From assembly GCF_000002235.5 (NCBI RefSeq), contig NW_022145606.1, positions 18,430,254-18,494,253 on the forward strand: DNA of 64,000 nucleotides, written 5' to 3'. Position numbers and translations under genes: made by a program. Each line of letters starts with the position of its first letter. The stretch's first letter is position 1. The stretch is from Strongylocentrotus purpuratus. Its lineage: Eukaryota; Echinodermata; Echinoidea; Camarodonta; Strongylocentrotidae. Positions 45,701 to 57,958 of this stretch are shown here, piece after piece. A model generated the notes under the pieces. The model was not told where the DNA came from, searched no databases, and was given only the letters and a program-made list of their open reading frames with translations.

Positions 45701-46560
45701 ACATATTATTCGTTAGAATACTATCTACATACTATTTGTTAGATTTACTATCTACATACTATTCGATAGATTTACTATGTACATACTATTCGATAGATTT
45801 ACCCTCTTCAATTTATTCATTTTGAACATACTTTTTGATAGATTTAATATCTACATACTATTCGTTAGATTACTATCTACATACTATTTGATATATTTAC
45901 CCTCTTCAATTTATTTATTTTCTACATACTTTTCGATAGCTTTACTTTCATACACGATTCGATCGATTTACTATCTATATTCTATTCGATGGATTTACTT
46001 TCTACATACTATTTGATAGATTTACCCTCTTAAATATATTTACTCTCTACAAACTATTCGATAGATTTACTATCTATATTCTATTCGATAGATTACTATC
46101 TACACACTATTCGATAGATATACTATCTACATACTATTCGTTAGATTTACTATCTACATACTATTTGTTAGATTTACTATCTACATACTATTCGTTAAAT
46201 TTACTATCTACATACTATTCGTTAGATTTACTATCTACATACTATTTGTTAGATTTACTATCTACATACTATTCGTTAGATTTACTATCTACATACTATT
46301 CGATAGATTATATGTACATACTATACGATAGATTTACCCTCTTCAATTTATTCATTTTGAACATACTTTTCGATAGATTTAATATCTACATACTATTCGA
46401 TAGATTACTATCTACACACTATTCGATAGATTTACTATTTACATACTATTTGATAGATTCACCCTGTTCAATATATTTACTCTCTACAAACTATTCGATA
46501 GATTTACTATCTGTATTCTATTCGATAGATTTCCTACCTACATAGGCCTTCTATTCGAAT
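42720..46560. repeat. 27-bp satellite array with 690-bp higher-order period
   Basis: About 3.8 kb of the unit TTAGATTTACTATCTACATA plus CTATTCG (27 bp) and variants such as GATAGATTTACCCTCTTCAA. Blocks starting TATGTACATACTATTCGATA recur near 44391, 45081 and 45771, exactly 690 bp apart, with an earlier block at 43450. Because 27 is a multiple of 3, long frames of repeating YILFVRFT peptides appear; these are not supported as genes. Confidence 0.95.
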
Positions 46561-46613
46561 GATTTACTATCTTGGGTAAATGTGACAAATTCACGAAACA
46601 ATTGCCTTATTAA

Positions 46614-47292
46614 AGGTACTATGTCCTTTTTGCAGGCCAAACAAATGAAAAGGTTAAATTTCAACGGCATTTCAAAGATAATACTAATTTAGAACTTCCC
46701 TTAAAAAGGTGGGGCTTGAAAATGTCTTCAAGTGGGAAAATAACGACTATCAGTTGAAAAAATCGACTTAGGAGCTATAGAGCCAATAAGTAATAGTCTT
46801 GATTTTCAGACCATTGTACCGAATGGCCATACGTTTTATGCTGCGCAAAGATTCCATCAGTTAAATTTGGCCATTACAAGAAGTGGGTTATTGATGTAGA
46901 CAATTGCTCATGTAATAATAATAATAATAATACAGCATTTATTATGCGCCATCGATCTAGTAAACTATTGTGAGGCGCAGAGGGATAGAATTAGAATGAG
47001 ATACATAGAGAAATGAGAAGGGGGAAGAAAAAAAAGAAGGAAAAAAAATGTACTCTTTACGATTACTGCTCATTTTATGTATGTTATTACCAAAAAAAGG
47101 AGAAAAAAGCCAGTCAGTCACTAAATAGTGTCTGACAGTGAAGTCTAGCAAGTAAACGGGTTTCCTTGCATAATTTGAATATAAGGACACTGCTAACGTT
47201 TAAATTTCACAGATAGGACATACATGACATATTCATAATTCCTGCAAAGTTCTACAGAATTTGAGGTTGGCTGCAAAGGGGACATAGTACCT
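46614..47292. mobile_element. TTAA-target MITE, 679 bp
   Basis: Ends AGGTACTATGTCC and GGACATAGTACCT, with longer similarity (TTTGCAGCC) inward, flanked by TTAA at 46610-46613 and 47293-47296. Copy 1 has the empty site CCTCATTAACATG at 271-283. It contains an (AAT)n run at 46915-46931. Inserted after the duplication. No protein. Confidence 0.92.
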
Positions 47293-47679
47293 TTAACGTG
47301 TGTTTATTCAATTGTATTCACCGACCTCGAAAACTGTGACACGTCCACCAACAAGTGACTCATCGATATTTGTTTAATCAACTCTATTCGCCGATAGTTA
47401 CAACAGAATGGGTATATATAGTTACGCGTAATGAAAGCAAATAAATCTTATTTTTTCCTGAATCATCTGTTCTTCTGTTTGGAAATAAACTATATTGCTG
47501 TTCATGCTGATAACTTAATGTAGAACGCTATTATACTCCTCAGTAAAATTCTTCACACGTAAAAATTAAATCATGATCTTTCCGAAACAGCAGTGAAATT
47601 ACTATTATCTAACGAGGAATGTCTTTAATACGAATACAGTACATTGACAAGTTCCAAGCAGCATGATTGTCGTTTCATT

Positions 47680-47965
47680 TATTAAAAGGGATATTCAAAT
47701 GATATTATTCGTGCTGTTGATTAGAAGAAGGCTGCTTTTCTGGTATTACTCGATTTTTCATCAGCCTTTGACACTGTTGACCTTAAATTGGTACTGAATC
47801 GTTTCAAGTCTGTTGGCATAGGAGGGGTTGTGCTTTACTGGATAGCATCATTATCTCGATCAAAGATCACAAGTTGTTAAAATCGGTGAAATTTTGTCAT
47901 CTCCCGTTAAGATTCCCTTTGGTTTGCCGCAAGGGTCAGTCGTCGGGCCATTGTTTTATATATGT
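47680..47965 (+). mobile_element. LINE reverse transcriptase fragment (copy 2)
   Basis: Counterpart of 640-945: SAFDTVDLKLVL, then GLPQGSVVGPLF, ending at the same point in a TA microsatellite. Copy 2 keeps GPLF where copy 1 reads RPLF. Confidence 0.7.
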
Positions 47966-48260
47966 TTCTATATATATATATATATATATATATTTGTATA
48001 TATGTATATATATATTACCCTACATGGTACATCAACCGAACATCATAACAACCCTAACCCTAAACCCTTACCCTAACCCTAAAACTTGTCTTTAGAATTA
48101 TTGACCTGCTAATGACAATCACTCCAAATGTCCGTCCAATGACGCCTAAAGAAAAACATGTATGTGTATGATATATATATATATATATATATAACCCTGT
48201 CTGTTGAATTACAGGACATCTATATATTACCCTACGTGGTACATCAACCGGACATCATAA
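47966..48260 (-). repeat. Telomere-like CCCTAA repeat (copy 2)
   Basis: TA microsatellite, AACCCTAACCCTAAACCC (48050-48085), then CACTCCAAATGTCCGTCC. The part that hosts the MITE in copy 1 is deleted here. Confidence 0.6.
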
Positions 48261-49259
48261 ACACTGGTATATTACCCTAACCATAAATTCAAAACAATAT
48301 AACTTCTTAAACTAAAGACTAATGCTTAAACCTTTTGTTTCGTGGGAGGTTTTAAGGTCTTCTCTGTCTACAAATGAACGTTAAGGGCAGTAATTCTACT
48401 GTTCAATCTTTAACAGGACAGGGAAGGAGTATAAGTTAAACTTTCATGTGTAATGAAACGCCGATAATACCAAAAACAACAACAAAAACAATGGGTGCAC
48501 AAACATAATGCACAACAGCGTTTTGAAGGGAGGTACTTGTTTTCCCAAAGTTCCGATTAACAAAAAGACAAATTCCGAACACTTGTTGCGTTATCCGAAA
48601 TTTTCGTACTTCCGTAAAACGATACAGGTTTCTTTTTTTTTTCTCGGAAATATGAATTTTTTTTCGTTTTCAGAATGTTGTTCCTTCAGAGTAACGAAGC
48701 TTCGGAATTGTTGACGACTCCGTAGGACGTTAACGAATTTGCTTTGCCCTGAAATAAATCGAATGAGGATAACACAAATCGGAATGCCCTTGACTGGAAT
48801 AATTGTGCCGATGAAATAATTTGGATGCTCATAAATCTACTAGTGTGTGTACAAATTAATTCCATTGAAAGGATCTTAAATATGAAAGACTAAATCTTTC
48901 TTCCGATATTAACGAGCATATTTTAATGCATATGAAATAGGGCGGGTAAACCACAGTTGAATATCTCCTATTCGATTGTAATCCTTCTTGCTCTCCTTTT
49001 AAGTCATCCCATCAATTAAGTTATTCTGTCTTCTCCAGTTCTCTCCTCCCCCATCTCTTTCGTATTCCTTTCTCTTTTTTCCTCCGTCTCCGTCTTTATC
49101 CCAATTACTACCTGTCATGCGCTTATACAAATTGAAAGAAGTATTTCATTAACACATCATCTATTTTAATATTCAATCATATTTCAAATGAACTCGACAG
49201 TAAAAATTACATCAATATCGTAAACGCAAAGACCTGTAAGAAAGGAAACAATTATAGTG
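48261..49259. other. No gene seen; duplicated non-coding DNA
   Basis: Matches 1590-2137 and 7008-7430. It includes the empty site of the LINE at 48826/48827. Confidence 0.6.
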
Positions 49260-51380
49260 CGCATACCTATGTACAACACTTCGATCTCAGTATGATATTA
49301 CATGAAATATATATGCAATTGACATTCATCATTATGATGTGCAGACTCATGCACAGAAATCCAATCTCAGTATGATATTATATGAAGTATATATGCAATT
49401 GACATTCATCATTATGATGTGCAAACTTATGAACAAAAATCCAATCTCAGTATGATGTCATATAATGTATATACACGTATGTATAGGAAATTCAAAATTG
49501 TAATTCGTAGAATTATGCACAAGCCTTCAATCTCGTTATGAAATTATATCCATTTGATTTTTACCAATACGATGTGAGACGTATGTGCACAAATTAAATC
49601 TTAGTATGATATGATGTAATATATATATATGCATACATTGAAAGAAAACTCACCATTATGATGTGCAGACTTATGCACAATAATCAATGTACAGTATGAT
49701 ATCAAATAAAATATATAAGGCATGTATGCAAAGGGAATTATATGCTGTGCAGACTTATGCACAAAACTTCAATCTCGTTATGATATTATATGAAATATAC
49801 ATATATTATATACATATATATGTATATGCATTGGACATGTACCATTATAACGTGCAAACTTATGAACCAATTACAATATGATATCATATGCAAATATATA
49901 CATGTATGTAATGGTGATTTATAGTGTGCAGACTTTAAGCACTCAACTTCAATCTCAGTATGATATTACATGAAATATATGCAATGTACATTTATCATTA
50001 CTGTGTGCAGAATTATGCAAAAACTCAACAGAGAGAGAGAGAGAGAGAAAGAGATACGCTATCATAGTAAATACATTATGCATAGAGCATCACACATCGT
50101 GTACAGACTTGTGCACACAAATCCAGACAAGAGATCGAGATATGAGTTTAAACGAAATGTATATACATTGTGCATTCATCATTAAAACGGGCAGACTTAT
50201 GCAGCAAACAATATATTTTATACCGAGAGGCGTATCCGACAAGCAACATTACAATGTGCAGACTTATACACGCAAATCCAATCATAACAGTAATAAGCAA
50301 TATTGTTTGAAATCTATTTATTGGTGTATATACATTGGGCTTTCACCAATAAAATGAGCATACTATACATGCACAAAGATCAAACATCAAAAGTGAGTTG
50401 TGATATCATGTTAAAACAGTCACAATTATGTGCAGTTTCATGCACAAACATCCAAAGTCAATTGGGGTGTGATATTATGAAATATATTGAGGCACTTTAT
50501 ATATTTTGTGAAGACTTTAATGTACTAAATTTACAAAAAATTCAAGACCGAGATATTATATTATACACGATCTAAAATACATTTGACATTAAATTTTTAT
50601 ATATACTAAATTTATATTTTGTATATATACTTCATGTAAATGTTACAGTTTAATCATTTAGTTTCAATTTTTAATGATCAATAATAATTTGTCGCTTAAT
50701 ACATTATCAAAATGTCCTGCTCCGACTCTCAAACTGTATACCTGATCTTACACCCTTTGAATTTCTATTTATTTCTTATCCAAGTATGCAAACCGAACTC
50801 AATATTATTATTGTTTTCATTATTTATGATTTATTTACTATGTACTGTTTATATCTGGATTCATTTAAAAGTGTTAAAGCATATAATTATATTTTAATGT
50901 CTATGGAATTATTTTTACCTTGTAAATTCACTTGCATCAGCCTCCAGATGTATTGTTGAATATTCGAATAAAACCTTATCAAAAATATGCAGACCTATGC
51001 ACATACATTTCACACAGTTGCAGGCTTAACTCAACATCGAGATATGATAATATTCCAGATCTAAATACACTGGACATTTAACATGCGCAGGCTTATGCGC
51101 ACAAATATAATGATGTCAAAACTGAGATTAATTATTTAATGAAATCTATATACCATGATGTTCATTTTGCATTTTATGTGCAAACCTATGCCCAAAAAAA
51201 TCTTGTATCAGCAGTGCACAATACTTCACATGGCACACTCGTTAAACATTTACTAATCATAATCTCCAGAGTTATGTATATAAATCAAAACTCATCATGA
51301 TATTTGATACATATACACAAGATAGACATCCTTAACTGTGTAGGTCTTATGCACAGAAAAGTAATATGTACAGTTAGATG
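49260..51380. repeat. Degenerate GTGCAGACTTATGCAC tandem repeat (copy 2)
   Basis: Same unit as at 7430-9130, with more units and a (GA)n tract at 50030-50050. Interrupted at 50584-50985 by a LINE tail. Confidence 0.8.
50584..50985 (+). mobile_element. 5-prime truncated LINE tail
   Basis: Absent from copy 1 (between 8708 and 8730). It ends with GAATATTCGAATAAAACCTTATCAAAA-type sequence, a polyadenylation-like 3-prime end preceded by a conserved-looking UTR (GCATCAGCCTCCAGATG). Fits a short LINE 3-prime fragment inserted after duplication. Confidence 0.5.
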
Positions 51381-52439
51381 TGATATCATATTAAATACAT
51401 ATTGCCATTATAACGTCAAGACTAATGTGGATGTAATGAAAATTACGGTTCATCGCTTATAACATGCTTGATTGCTTGATTGGAAAGCATGTGTATTAAG
51501 CAACCGGGGACTCACTGTTCTAAGTCCTCTCCTGTGGATTTGGTAATGAAGATTACTAGTGTATCATATTGAAGACTTTCTGCACCAAAGTCTAATTTTA
51601 TTTTTTGTGGATATCATGTTAGCCCTATACATTAATATTTACATTGAATATTTGGCATAGATATATGAAGATGTATAAACTCTCATTAAACTTGAAAAGC
51701 TTTATTGTGAAAGGGCAAAACTTCAATTTACGATAGAAATGAAAATGAAAACTAATGAGATTTATACACATTTAAGGCTTGTTCTGATATGCCGCGGTAA
51801 ACCACGAAAAATACACCATGGGTTTATGACAAAGGTGTAAATAAACGACTCTGCAGAGCGCGTAACAAAGTTCCCATTTGTGTTCACCTAGCTCTGTGTT
51901 ATAATATACAGAAATGAGAAGCGTATTACACTTAGGTAATTAAAAAAAAATCCACGGTTTATTGCGAACAAAAGAAAGAATTGCCACGGTTTAAAGCTGA
52001 ACAAGCTTTAATTTGACATATAAAAACAAATGACACGTTAAATCACAAAATTACATGTCCATTATGAAATCATGATTAAAATTTGCACACCTACGATCTC
52101 TCATATCTACAATTCTATCAATAAGGATGGTAATAAAATCCTTTAAACAGGTCCGCCGTCAACCATGAGCGTTGGTATATCTTTTGCTAAGTACTTTGAT
52201 ATCATTATCATATTTGACGTTGGTATCACTTGAAAACCTGTTTATTCCCTTTTACAATCATGCCCCATTTTTGATGATTACGTAATCATGATTATCTCTC
52301 AATCAGTCGAAAAACAACTCATTTCACATTCCAAACAAGACATAATGCGACTGCGTCTCCTATATGGCTTCGCCCTAAGATCAGTATTGGAAATGGATGA
52401 AGTTATTCATGACATATCACGATAAAAACAAAAGCCGAT
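51381..52439. other. No gene seen; duplicated non-coding DNA
   Basis: Matches 9070-10130 with scattered indels. Nothing coding. Confidence 0.5.
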
Positions 52440-53035
52440 GATCAAATGTCAACTGACGACTATGATCTTGACCTACTAGTCCCAAAATTTAATTGGATCA
52501 TCTTCCTATAGTAATACTGTCATCATGTTAAGATATTGCGATATCAAGGCTTGGAACCGTTAGTTTCAGAAAATGACCTCTGTGGCATTTGACCTACTTT
52601 CCTTACATCTAATTAGCTTGTCTTCCAGTGATGGCACATACTATCACCAAGTTTGAACCCCATATCTCTCATAGTTTTTGAGATATAGCAATAGCAAAGC
52701 TAAACCGGAAATGTCAGAAATTGACCTCGTTTACCTTTAACCTAGTTACTACAAAATCACATCAGAATGATCAGATCATCTTCTTATGGTAATACATATT
52801 ATCGCCAAGTTTGGGCTTCATATTTCTAGTAGTTCTAGAGATTTTTCGATAACGAGGCTAATAGTTGGAATGTCACATGTTGACCTATGTGAAATTGACC
52901 TACTATTAAAACCAAAATATTATCAGATCATCTTCCTATGGTAATACATATTATCAAAAACTTTTGAACTGACGTACAGACGGACAGCCCGAAAATATAA
53001 AGCCTACATCACCACCTTCGGTGGGCGGAGGCATA
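52440..53035 (+). repeat. Interspersed repeat ending in GGTGGGCGGAGGCATAAA (copy 2)
   Basis: Counterpart of 10130-10645, retaining about 93 bp that copy 1 lost. Confidence 0.6.
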
Positions 53036-53356
53036 AATAAGGGTGAAAAACATCATATTTGACCTCATGAATGACAAGCTCTTCAAAAAACATCAAAACA
53101 TGTTCCATTCTTCTAAGAATAGGAGAATACTCAATTGCCATTCATGCATGGCCGCCTCAATATATCTTGAAGAAGCACTATGGGTGAAATATTTGTTAAC
53201 CTATATACATGTAAACATATTTTTCAATTCTGGTGTTTCGGTCTAATACGTATCTCTTTCCTCGCAAAACATAATATGCTCCTAAATATGTACATATACA
53301 CAGTATGTATGAGTTCACGAGTCCACGAGTCCACATGGCATACCTTGTTGTTGTTG

Positions 53357-53612
53357 TCAATTAATTACAGTGAACAATAAACCCCCTAGTTCAGCTTCTC
53401 TCAGAACTTCGTGTAAGTCAGCTACACTACGAGTTGATCTATCCCTCCATATCCCCATGCATTCCATCGTTGCCATATAACAGTCGTTGTTATACTTAAC
53501 CACAATGTTCCTGGCCTGGTTTTGCTCGATTCCAAGCTTTTCGCTAAACGTGTAGTAGGCGTAGCTTGGAATGTTTCTTGCCAGTTTATTTAGCATTGCG
53601 TCACTCACTTCC
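53357..53612 (-). CDS. Gene A-prime terminal exon: Death domain
   Basis: 256 bp; Death domain with KLGIEQNQARN and MGIWRDRSTRS. A 1-bp indel close to the end changes the tail from gene A's IVHCN to LFTVIN and moves the stop. Confidence 0.85.
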
Positions 53613-53835
53613 CTGTTTAATTATAAGAAATATAAGAGTAAGAAATACAGATCGTAATATTATAACACCTACATTTTGTGACGGGACTCTGTGTTACTGC
53701 CCTTAGTTTTATTTTCCCCTCAATTTTACAATTGATTACCTCTTGCAAAACAACAAACCTTTGTTTTACCTAGCGACGATTTCAATACCCATAATATTGC
53801 CTATATCTTGTTATGTACTCTTATTTCTAAAAGTA

Positions 53836-54185
53836 TTAATAATAATAATATAATTGCTTATATAGCGCTAAATATGTCGGGAATGTCCGACTTTTTAGAC
53901 GCTTTACATTATTACCCCGGGCACCGGATTCTGGCTTGCCCGCACACAATGTATGTACTTTCTCCACTCCCTGGGGAGCATTCCAACAAGAGCTACTAGG
54001 CTAAAATTGCTAAGCATACCACATTGGCTTTCGCATCCTACCCATTGAACACCTGGATGGAGAGTGGCAAATGTAGATCAATGTCTTGCCAAAGGACATT
54101 AGTGCCGCGGCAGGACTCGAACCGCGGACCTTGTGATGGTCAGTCCGGTGACGTATCCACTCGACCACAACACCTCTACAAAGAA
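53836..54185 (-). mobile_element. tRNA-derived SINE, about 350 bp
   Basis: Copy 1 has the empty site between 11459 and 11460. On the minus strand the head is GTGTTGTGGTCGAGTGGATA (A box TGGTCGAGTGG), and the B box is GGTTCGAGTCC (near 54120). The body has GGCAAGACATTGATCTACAT and the tail is an (ATT)n run (53836-53852). It inserted after the duplication. RNA polymerase III would transcribe from the internal boxes. Confidence 0.9.
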
Positions 54186-54468
54186 CGTAGACGAATAATC
54201 AAGACATTTCATTTTACCCGGCGCGTACGCAGCTTACAATTGTGACTCATTGCATGATGTGTTGTTTCTGCATGGGCGATGTGAGTATTCTGACAAGCTC
54301 ACAGGTTTTTCGTTTGGTCAGAGAAGATCAACTATGTTGAAAATACGTCCGGAACAGGTATTATTCCGTCAATATCGAAGGATTATTATGCACAAAATGT
54401 TGCCCTATCCCATCAATGCGATCTTGCTGAAAAAAGATTTTAAAAACCGATTATTTAGCCATTCTAAC

Positions 54469-54568
54469 CTAGCTCTTGATATAGAAACTTCATCGACTTC
54501 TGCTGATGCATCTTGAGGAGGATTGTCGACTGATGTGGATGCCGACGGTCTTGGCGATGCGATTATTT
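54469..54568 (-). CDS. Gene A-prime exon: Ser/Pro linker
   Basis: 100 bp counterpart of 11738-11837, with the same acceptor, donor and phases. Confidence 0.68.
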
Positions 54569-54704
54569 CTGATTGCAAGAGAAGGGAATTGTGTTAACTT
54601 CATAAAAATGTACATTCATTATGTTCATGTTATTGCTTGTATAATCATGGTTCATTATAAATAATACACAAATAATAATATTTCGGTGATTGAGTAATGT
54701 TACA

Positions 54705-54780
54705 ATTGACCCCCGGTCAAATACCCCCTCCCCCAGAAAATTACCCTCAAGGTAAACCACCCCCCCCCCCTCCCTGTGGA
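54705..54780. repeat. C-rich minisatellite in gene A-prime intron
   Basis: Shorter counterpart of 11985-12115: GACCCCCGGTCAAATACC, AAATTACCCTCAAGG, then a C run. Confidence 0.65.
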
Positions 54781-54795
54781 CAATCAATATATTAC

Positions 54796-54946
54796 CTTCT
54801 AAGTGCATGGGAACTAGGAGCTGCTTTGTTGTGCTTTGTTTCAAGATGAACTGTAATATCACTTTATTCTTGTCAGCTGTTCGTGTATCCACTTTGAACA
54901 TCACTTTGTGCTGGGTCAGATGGCGAAGCTCACTTCCCCGTAGAGT
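54796..54946 (-). CDS. Gene A-prime exon: UPA, last strands
   Basis: 151 bp counterpart of 12135-12285, coding MFKVDTRTADKNKVILQFIL unchanged. Confidence 0.78.
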
Positions 54947-55532
54947 CTACAACATATCACATATATATATTTGTGTGTGTGTTTATATAAATATATATAT
55001 ATACATACATAGATACATAGATATTTGTATATATTTATGAATACAAAACTTAAAAATAAACTTTACAGATTGTACATGTACGTTTAATAGCAGTAAGACA
55101 AAAATGTATCAATTTAGTCCACAAAATAGAAATCTTAATTTACTAACAGATACATCATCAGCAAATTCGCAATATTCACATAAGAAAGTTTTACTCAATA
55201 AATACAATATGAATGGCACGTGAAAAACAATTTATTAGTTCACAACAAAAAAGATAATTCTGTCTTCAGATCATATTGCGAACACCGTTACATAACCGTT
55301 AAATTTGTCATTACTTGTTCACTACAATTGGTCCATCCTTATCAAAAGAGAAAAATACTGACATCCTAATGGATAACGATTGTATTTGAAGTATTTGAAT
55401 GACCCACATGCCGACTATCTTTATCTATATCCTAGCTACCTCGGAAAGTAAATTTGAACTGTTGTAAGATCCCTCCTCAAAAATAAGGGTACAGGATAAA
55501 CGGTCCGAAAGCCATTGAATATATTAACTTTA

Positions 55533-56276
55533 CAGTGCGTCCCAGAAAAAATGAAACCAAGAAGTATCAATGTTTTATCGTAACTTAATCACAACTATAA
55601 TTAATAAATGACACATATTTGGAAAGCTTAGATCTTCCTCTTTCATTTGATGCTATTCATATGCATTTATCACGCATGAGTGATTAAAAGCAATTTGAAG
55701 GAAGGAAATCAAAAAGTCATTTGGCGGGCGGTATCTGAATTTCAAAAAGAAAATCACAATTCTTAAAAGTTCATTTTCAGCCCTTTCGTATGACACCTCA
55801 ATCAGGAAAGATGAGTAAGGAATAACAAACTTCTGTTTGTTCAAAGTGATGCTTGCATTTCCATAATTTGATTAAACGAATTCTTTTTCACTGGCTGCCT
55901 GCCGTTGCAACAAACGGAATTGACAAAAGACTTAACTCCGTTTCGTTGACAATCATACATAGACAAAAGACTTCATGCATGGCTGATTGTCAACGAAACG
56001 AAGTTAAGTCTTTTGTCAATTCTGCTTTTTGCATACGGCAGGCAGCCAGTGAAAACGAACTTTTTAAATCGAATTATGGAAATGCAAGATTCTCTTTGAA
56101 CAAACAGAACTTTTTCCTTGCTCATTTTTCCTGATTGAGGTATCATATGACAGGGCAAAAAATGAAAGAAGAGGATCTAAGCTTTCCAAATATGTGTCAT
56201 TTATTAATTATAGTTGTGATTAAGTTATGATAAAAACATAGATACTTCTCGGTTTCGTTTTTTCTGGGACGCACTG
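55533..56276. mobile_element. Palindromic TA-target (mariner-type) MITE, 744 bp
   Basis: Ends CAGTGCGTCCCAGAAAAAAT and the complement CAGTGCGTCCCAGAAAAAAC, flanked by TA (55531-55532, 56277-56278). Copy 1 has the empty site AACTATATTGTAG near 12870. The whole element is a long imperfect palindrome: AGCTTAGATCTTCCTCTTTC and GACAAAAGACTTAACTCCG each recur inverted, so it could fold into one hairpin. The open frames inside are palindrome by-products. Confidence 0.92.
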
Positions 56277-56652
56277 TATTGTAGATCTTGTCCAATACAT
56301 TGAACTTTCCATTCTTAAACAAAAAGTACCCCAAGTAGGCACCATTTTGCCCATTGTATTTTATGTTTAAAAAATTAAAACTAAAGTGGTTCGTCAACTG
56401 AACTAGCCAAACAGAAATTAACCAATCATAAATTGCGCGACTCTCAAATTGCAAAATTATTTGATACATTTTGTTGGTCAATTAATAAGATGCTCAATTA
56501 ATTTTGCACAAAAAGCATCATCCAATTTTATATTTAAACAAAACTTATTAGATTCATGTATGCCTAAATGCGGAGGAGGCATTTTCCAGCTCATCAACTG
56601 AATATAAGAACACTTTGAGCAGGTTGATTGAAATTGATTGTTTGATTGTTAC

Positions 56653-56763
56653 CATGGCCTTGTCTTTCATAGTGCTCTCTGGGCAAGTAATCTTCAACGC
56701 TCCAGAACGCCACCTCACTAAGAACTGCTCTCCGGTGATCGGAGCCATGTATCCAGGCTGCAC
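56653..56763 (-). CDS. Gene A-prime exon: UPA, middle
   Basis: 111 bp counterpart of 13250-13360, coding VQPGYMAPITGEQFLVRWRS. Beyond the donor the two copies fall out of frame with each other, which supports the donor chosen. Confidence 0.75.
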
Positions 56764-56999
56764 CTATACAATATTGATGTAAGGTAACACAAACAATCGA
56801 TAGTTCAGGTTCAAGTTCAAATGCATTCCCACTCATTACAGTATAAATTGTAAGTTATAGAGGAAGAGATATAGCGAGAAGAAAGAAAACAAGAAAGACG
56901 GAAAGGGTATAAACACATGGAAATATATAACTTAGATCTAACGAAATTTTAAATTCAAAAGATCAGGATAATGATAATTTGTTCATCTTCAGCCAAGGT

Positions 57000-57215
57000 A
57001 AGCACATCAGTATTTAGTAATGCTTATATTAATGCGGGCCCTTCAATGAGCATTGCCTTAGAAATCCTAGGTTCCCATTTACACCTGGGTGCAGCGTGGA
57101 AAATGTGGATTAATGTCTTGCCAATGGACATCAGTACGTGGCTGGGATTCGAACCCACAAAACACTAGTATTGAGAGTCAAGGGAATGGACCCCTATATC
57201 ACGCCACATCTATGT
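57000..57215 (-). mobile_element. tRNA-derived SINE (copy 2)
   Basis: Counterpart of 13583-13800. It keeps a perfect B box, GGTTCGAATCCC, on the minus strand near 57150. Confidence 0.75.
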
Positions 57216-57365
57216 AATCCGTTAAAACTTAAACTTGATAAATGTTGACGATCGTACCTGAATATTATATTGGTACTATAAATGTAAATAAAGAAGATGA
57301 CGATAAAGAGCATCAACAGAAAAAGAGAAGAACAAGAAGAAGGAAAGACGAGAAAAAACACTAAC

Positions 57366-57604
57366 CTCTCCTTTTCCAATGTTTTCATCTCTTACGTGGA
57401 CAAACAACACGTGTTCATCATTCTTCGGAGTTGACACTGGAATATATGGTGTACAAATAACACGTTTTCCAATGAATGTCCTTCTGATGATAGCTACTAT
57501 CCAAATTTCGGAGAAGTGGTTCATGTAGATATCTAGGTCGCGATGCCTAACAACACATTGCGGGCTCCCGCCGGTAGAAAGAAGAGCCGTAAAACTTTCC
57601 GAAG
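57366..57604 (-). CDS. Gene A-prime exon: UPA, first part
   Basis: 239 bp, same splice sites and phase as gene A's exon at 13954-14192. Encodes CVVRHRDLDIYMNHFSEIW and the GKRVICTPYIPVSTPKND stretch. Confidence 0.8.
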
Positions 57605-57958
57605 CTTTTTATGCAAGTAATAACAAAGATGTATAGTACATGTTTAACCGAAACCTTTGTCACAACTATCATTTGATACAATCATATACTTGCATGTCAA
57701 AACATGTAAGTTCACGAAGAGGTATTATAATACTTATAATCACTAAATACGTCCGTGTATATTAACCTCTAATCAGTGATCATTAACGGAATTTCTAACT
57801 CTTTTGCCAAAAACAAAACAATATAACTTTATGTGTTAGAGTGTAAAAAGAACAATTATAATGTACGTTTATTACCTGTGTAATTATCTTCCATGATTAG
57901 ATCTATGACTTTTATATGAAAAGCAATGTAAATGGGACAGAGGATGAGAAGACTTTAC

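Noticed and set aside
42791-46545. Long open frames (up to 225 codons) of repeating YILFVRFT or LDLLSTYYS peptides
   Set aside because: They arise because the 27-bp satellite unit is a multiple of three. Several frames are open at once, there is no start or splice context, and higher-order repetition explains them.
55653-56158. Open frames inside the palindromic MITE
   Set aside because: Both strands give near-identical peptides because the element is an inverted repeat.
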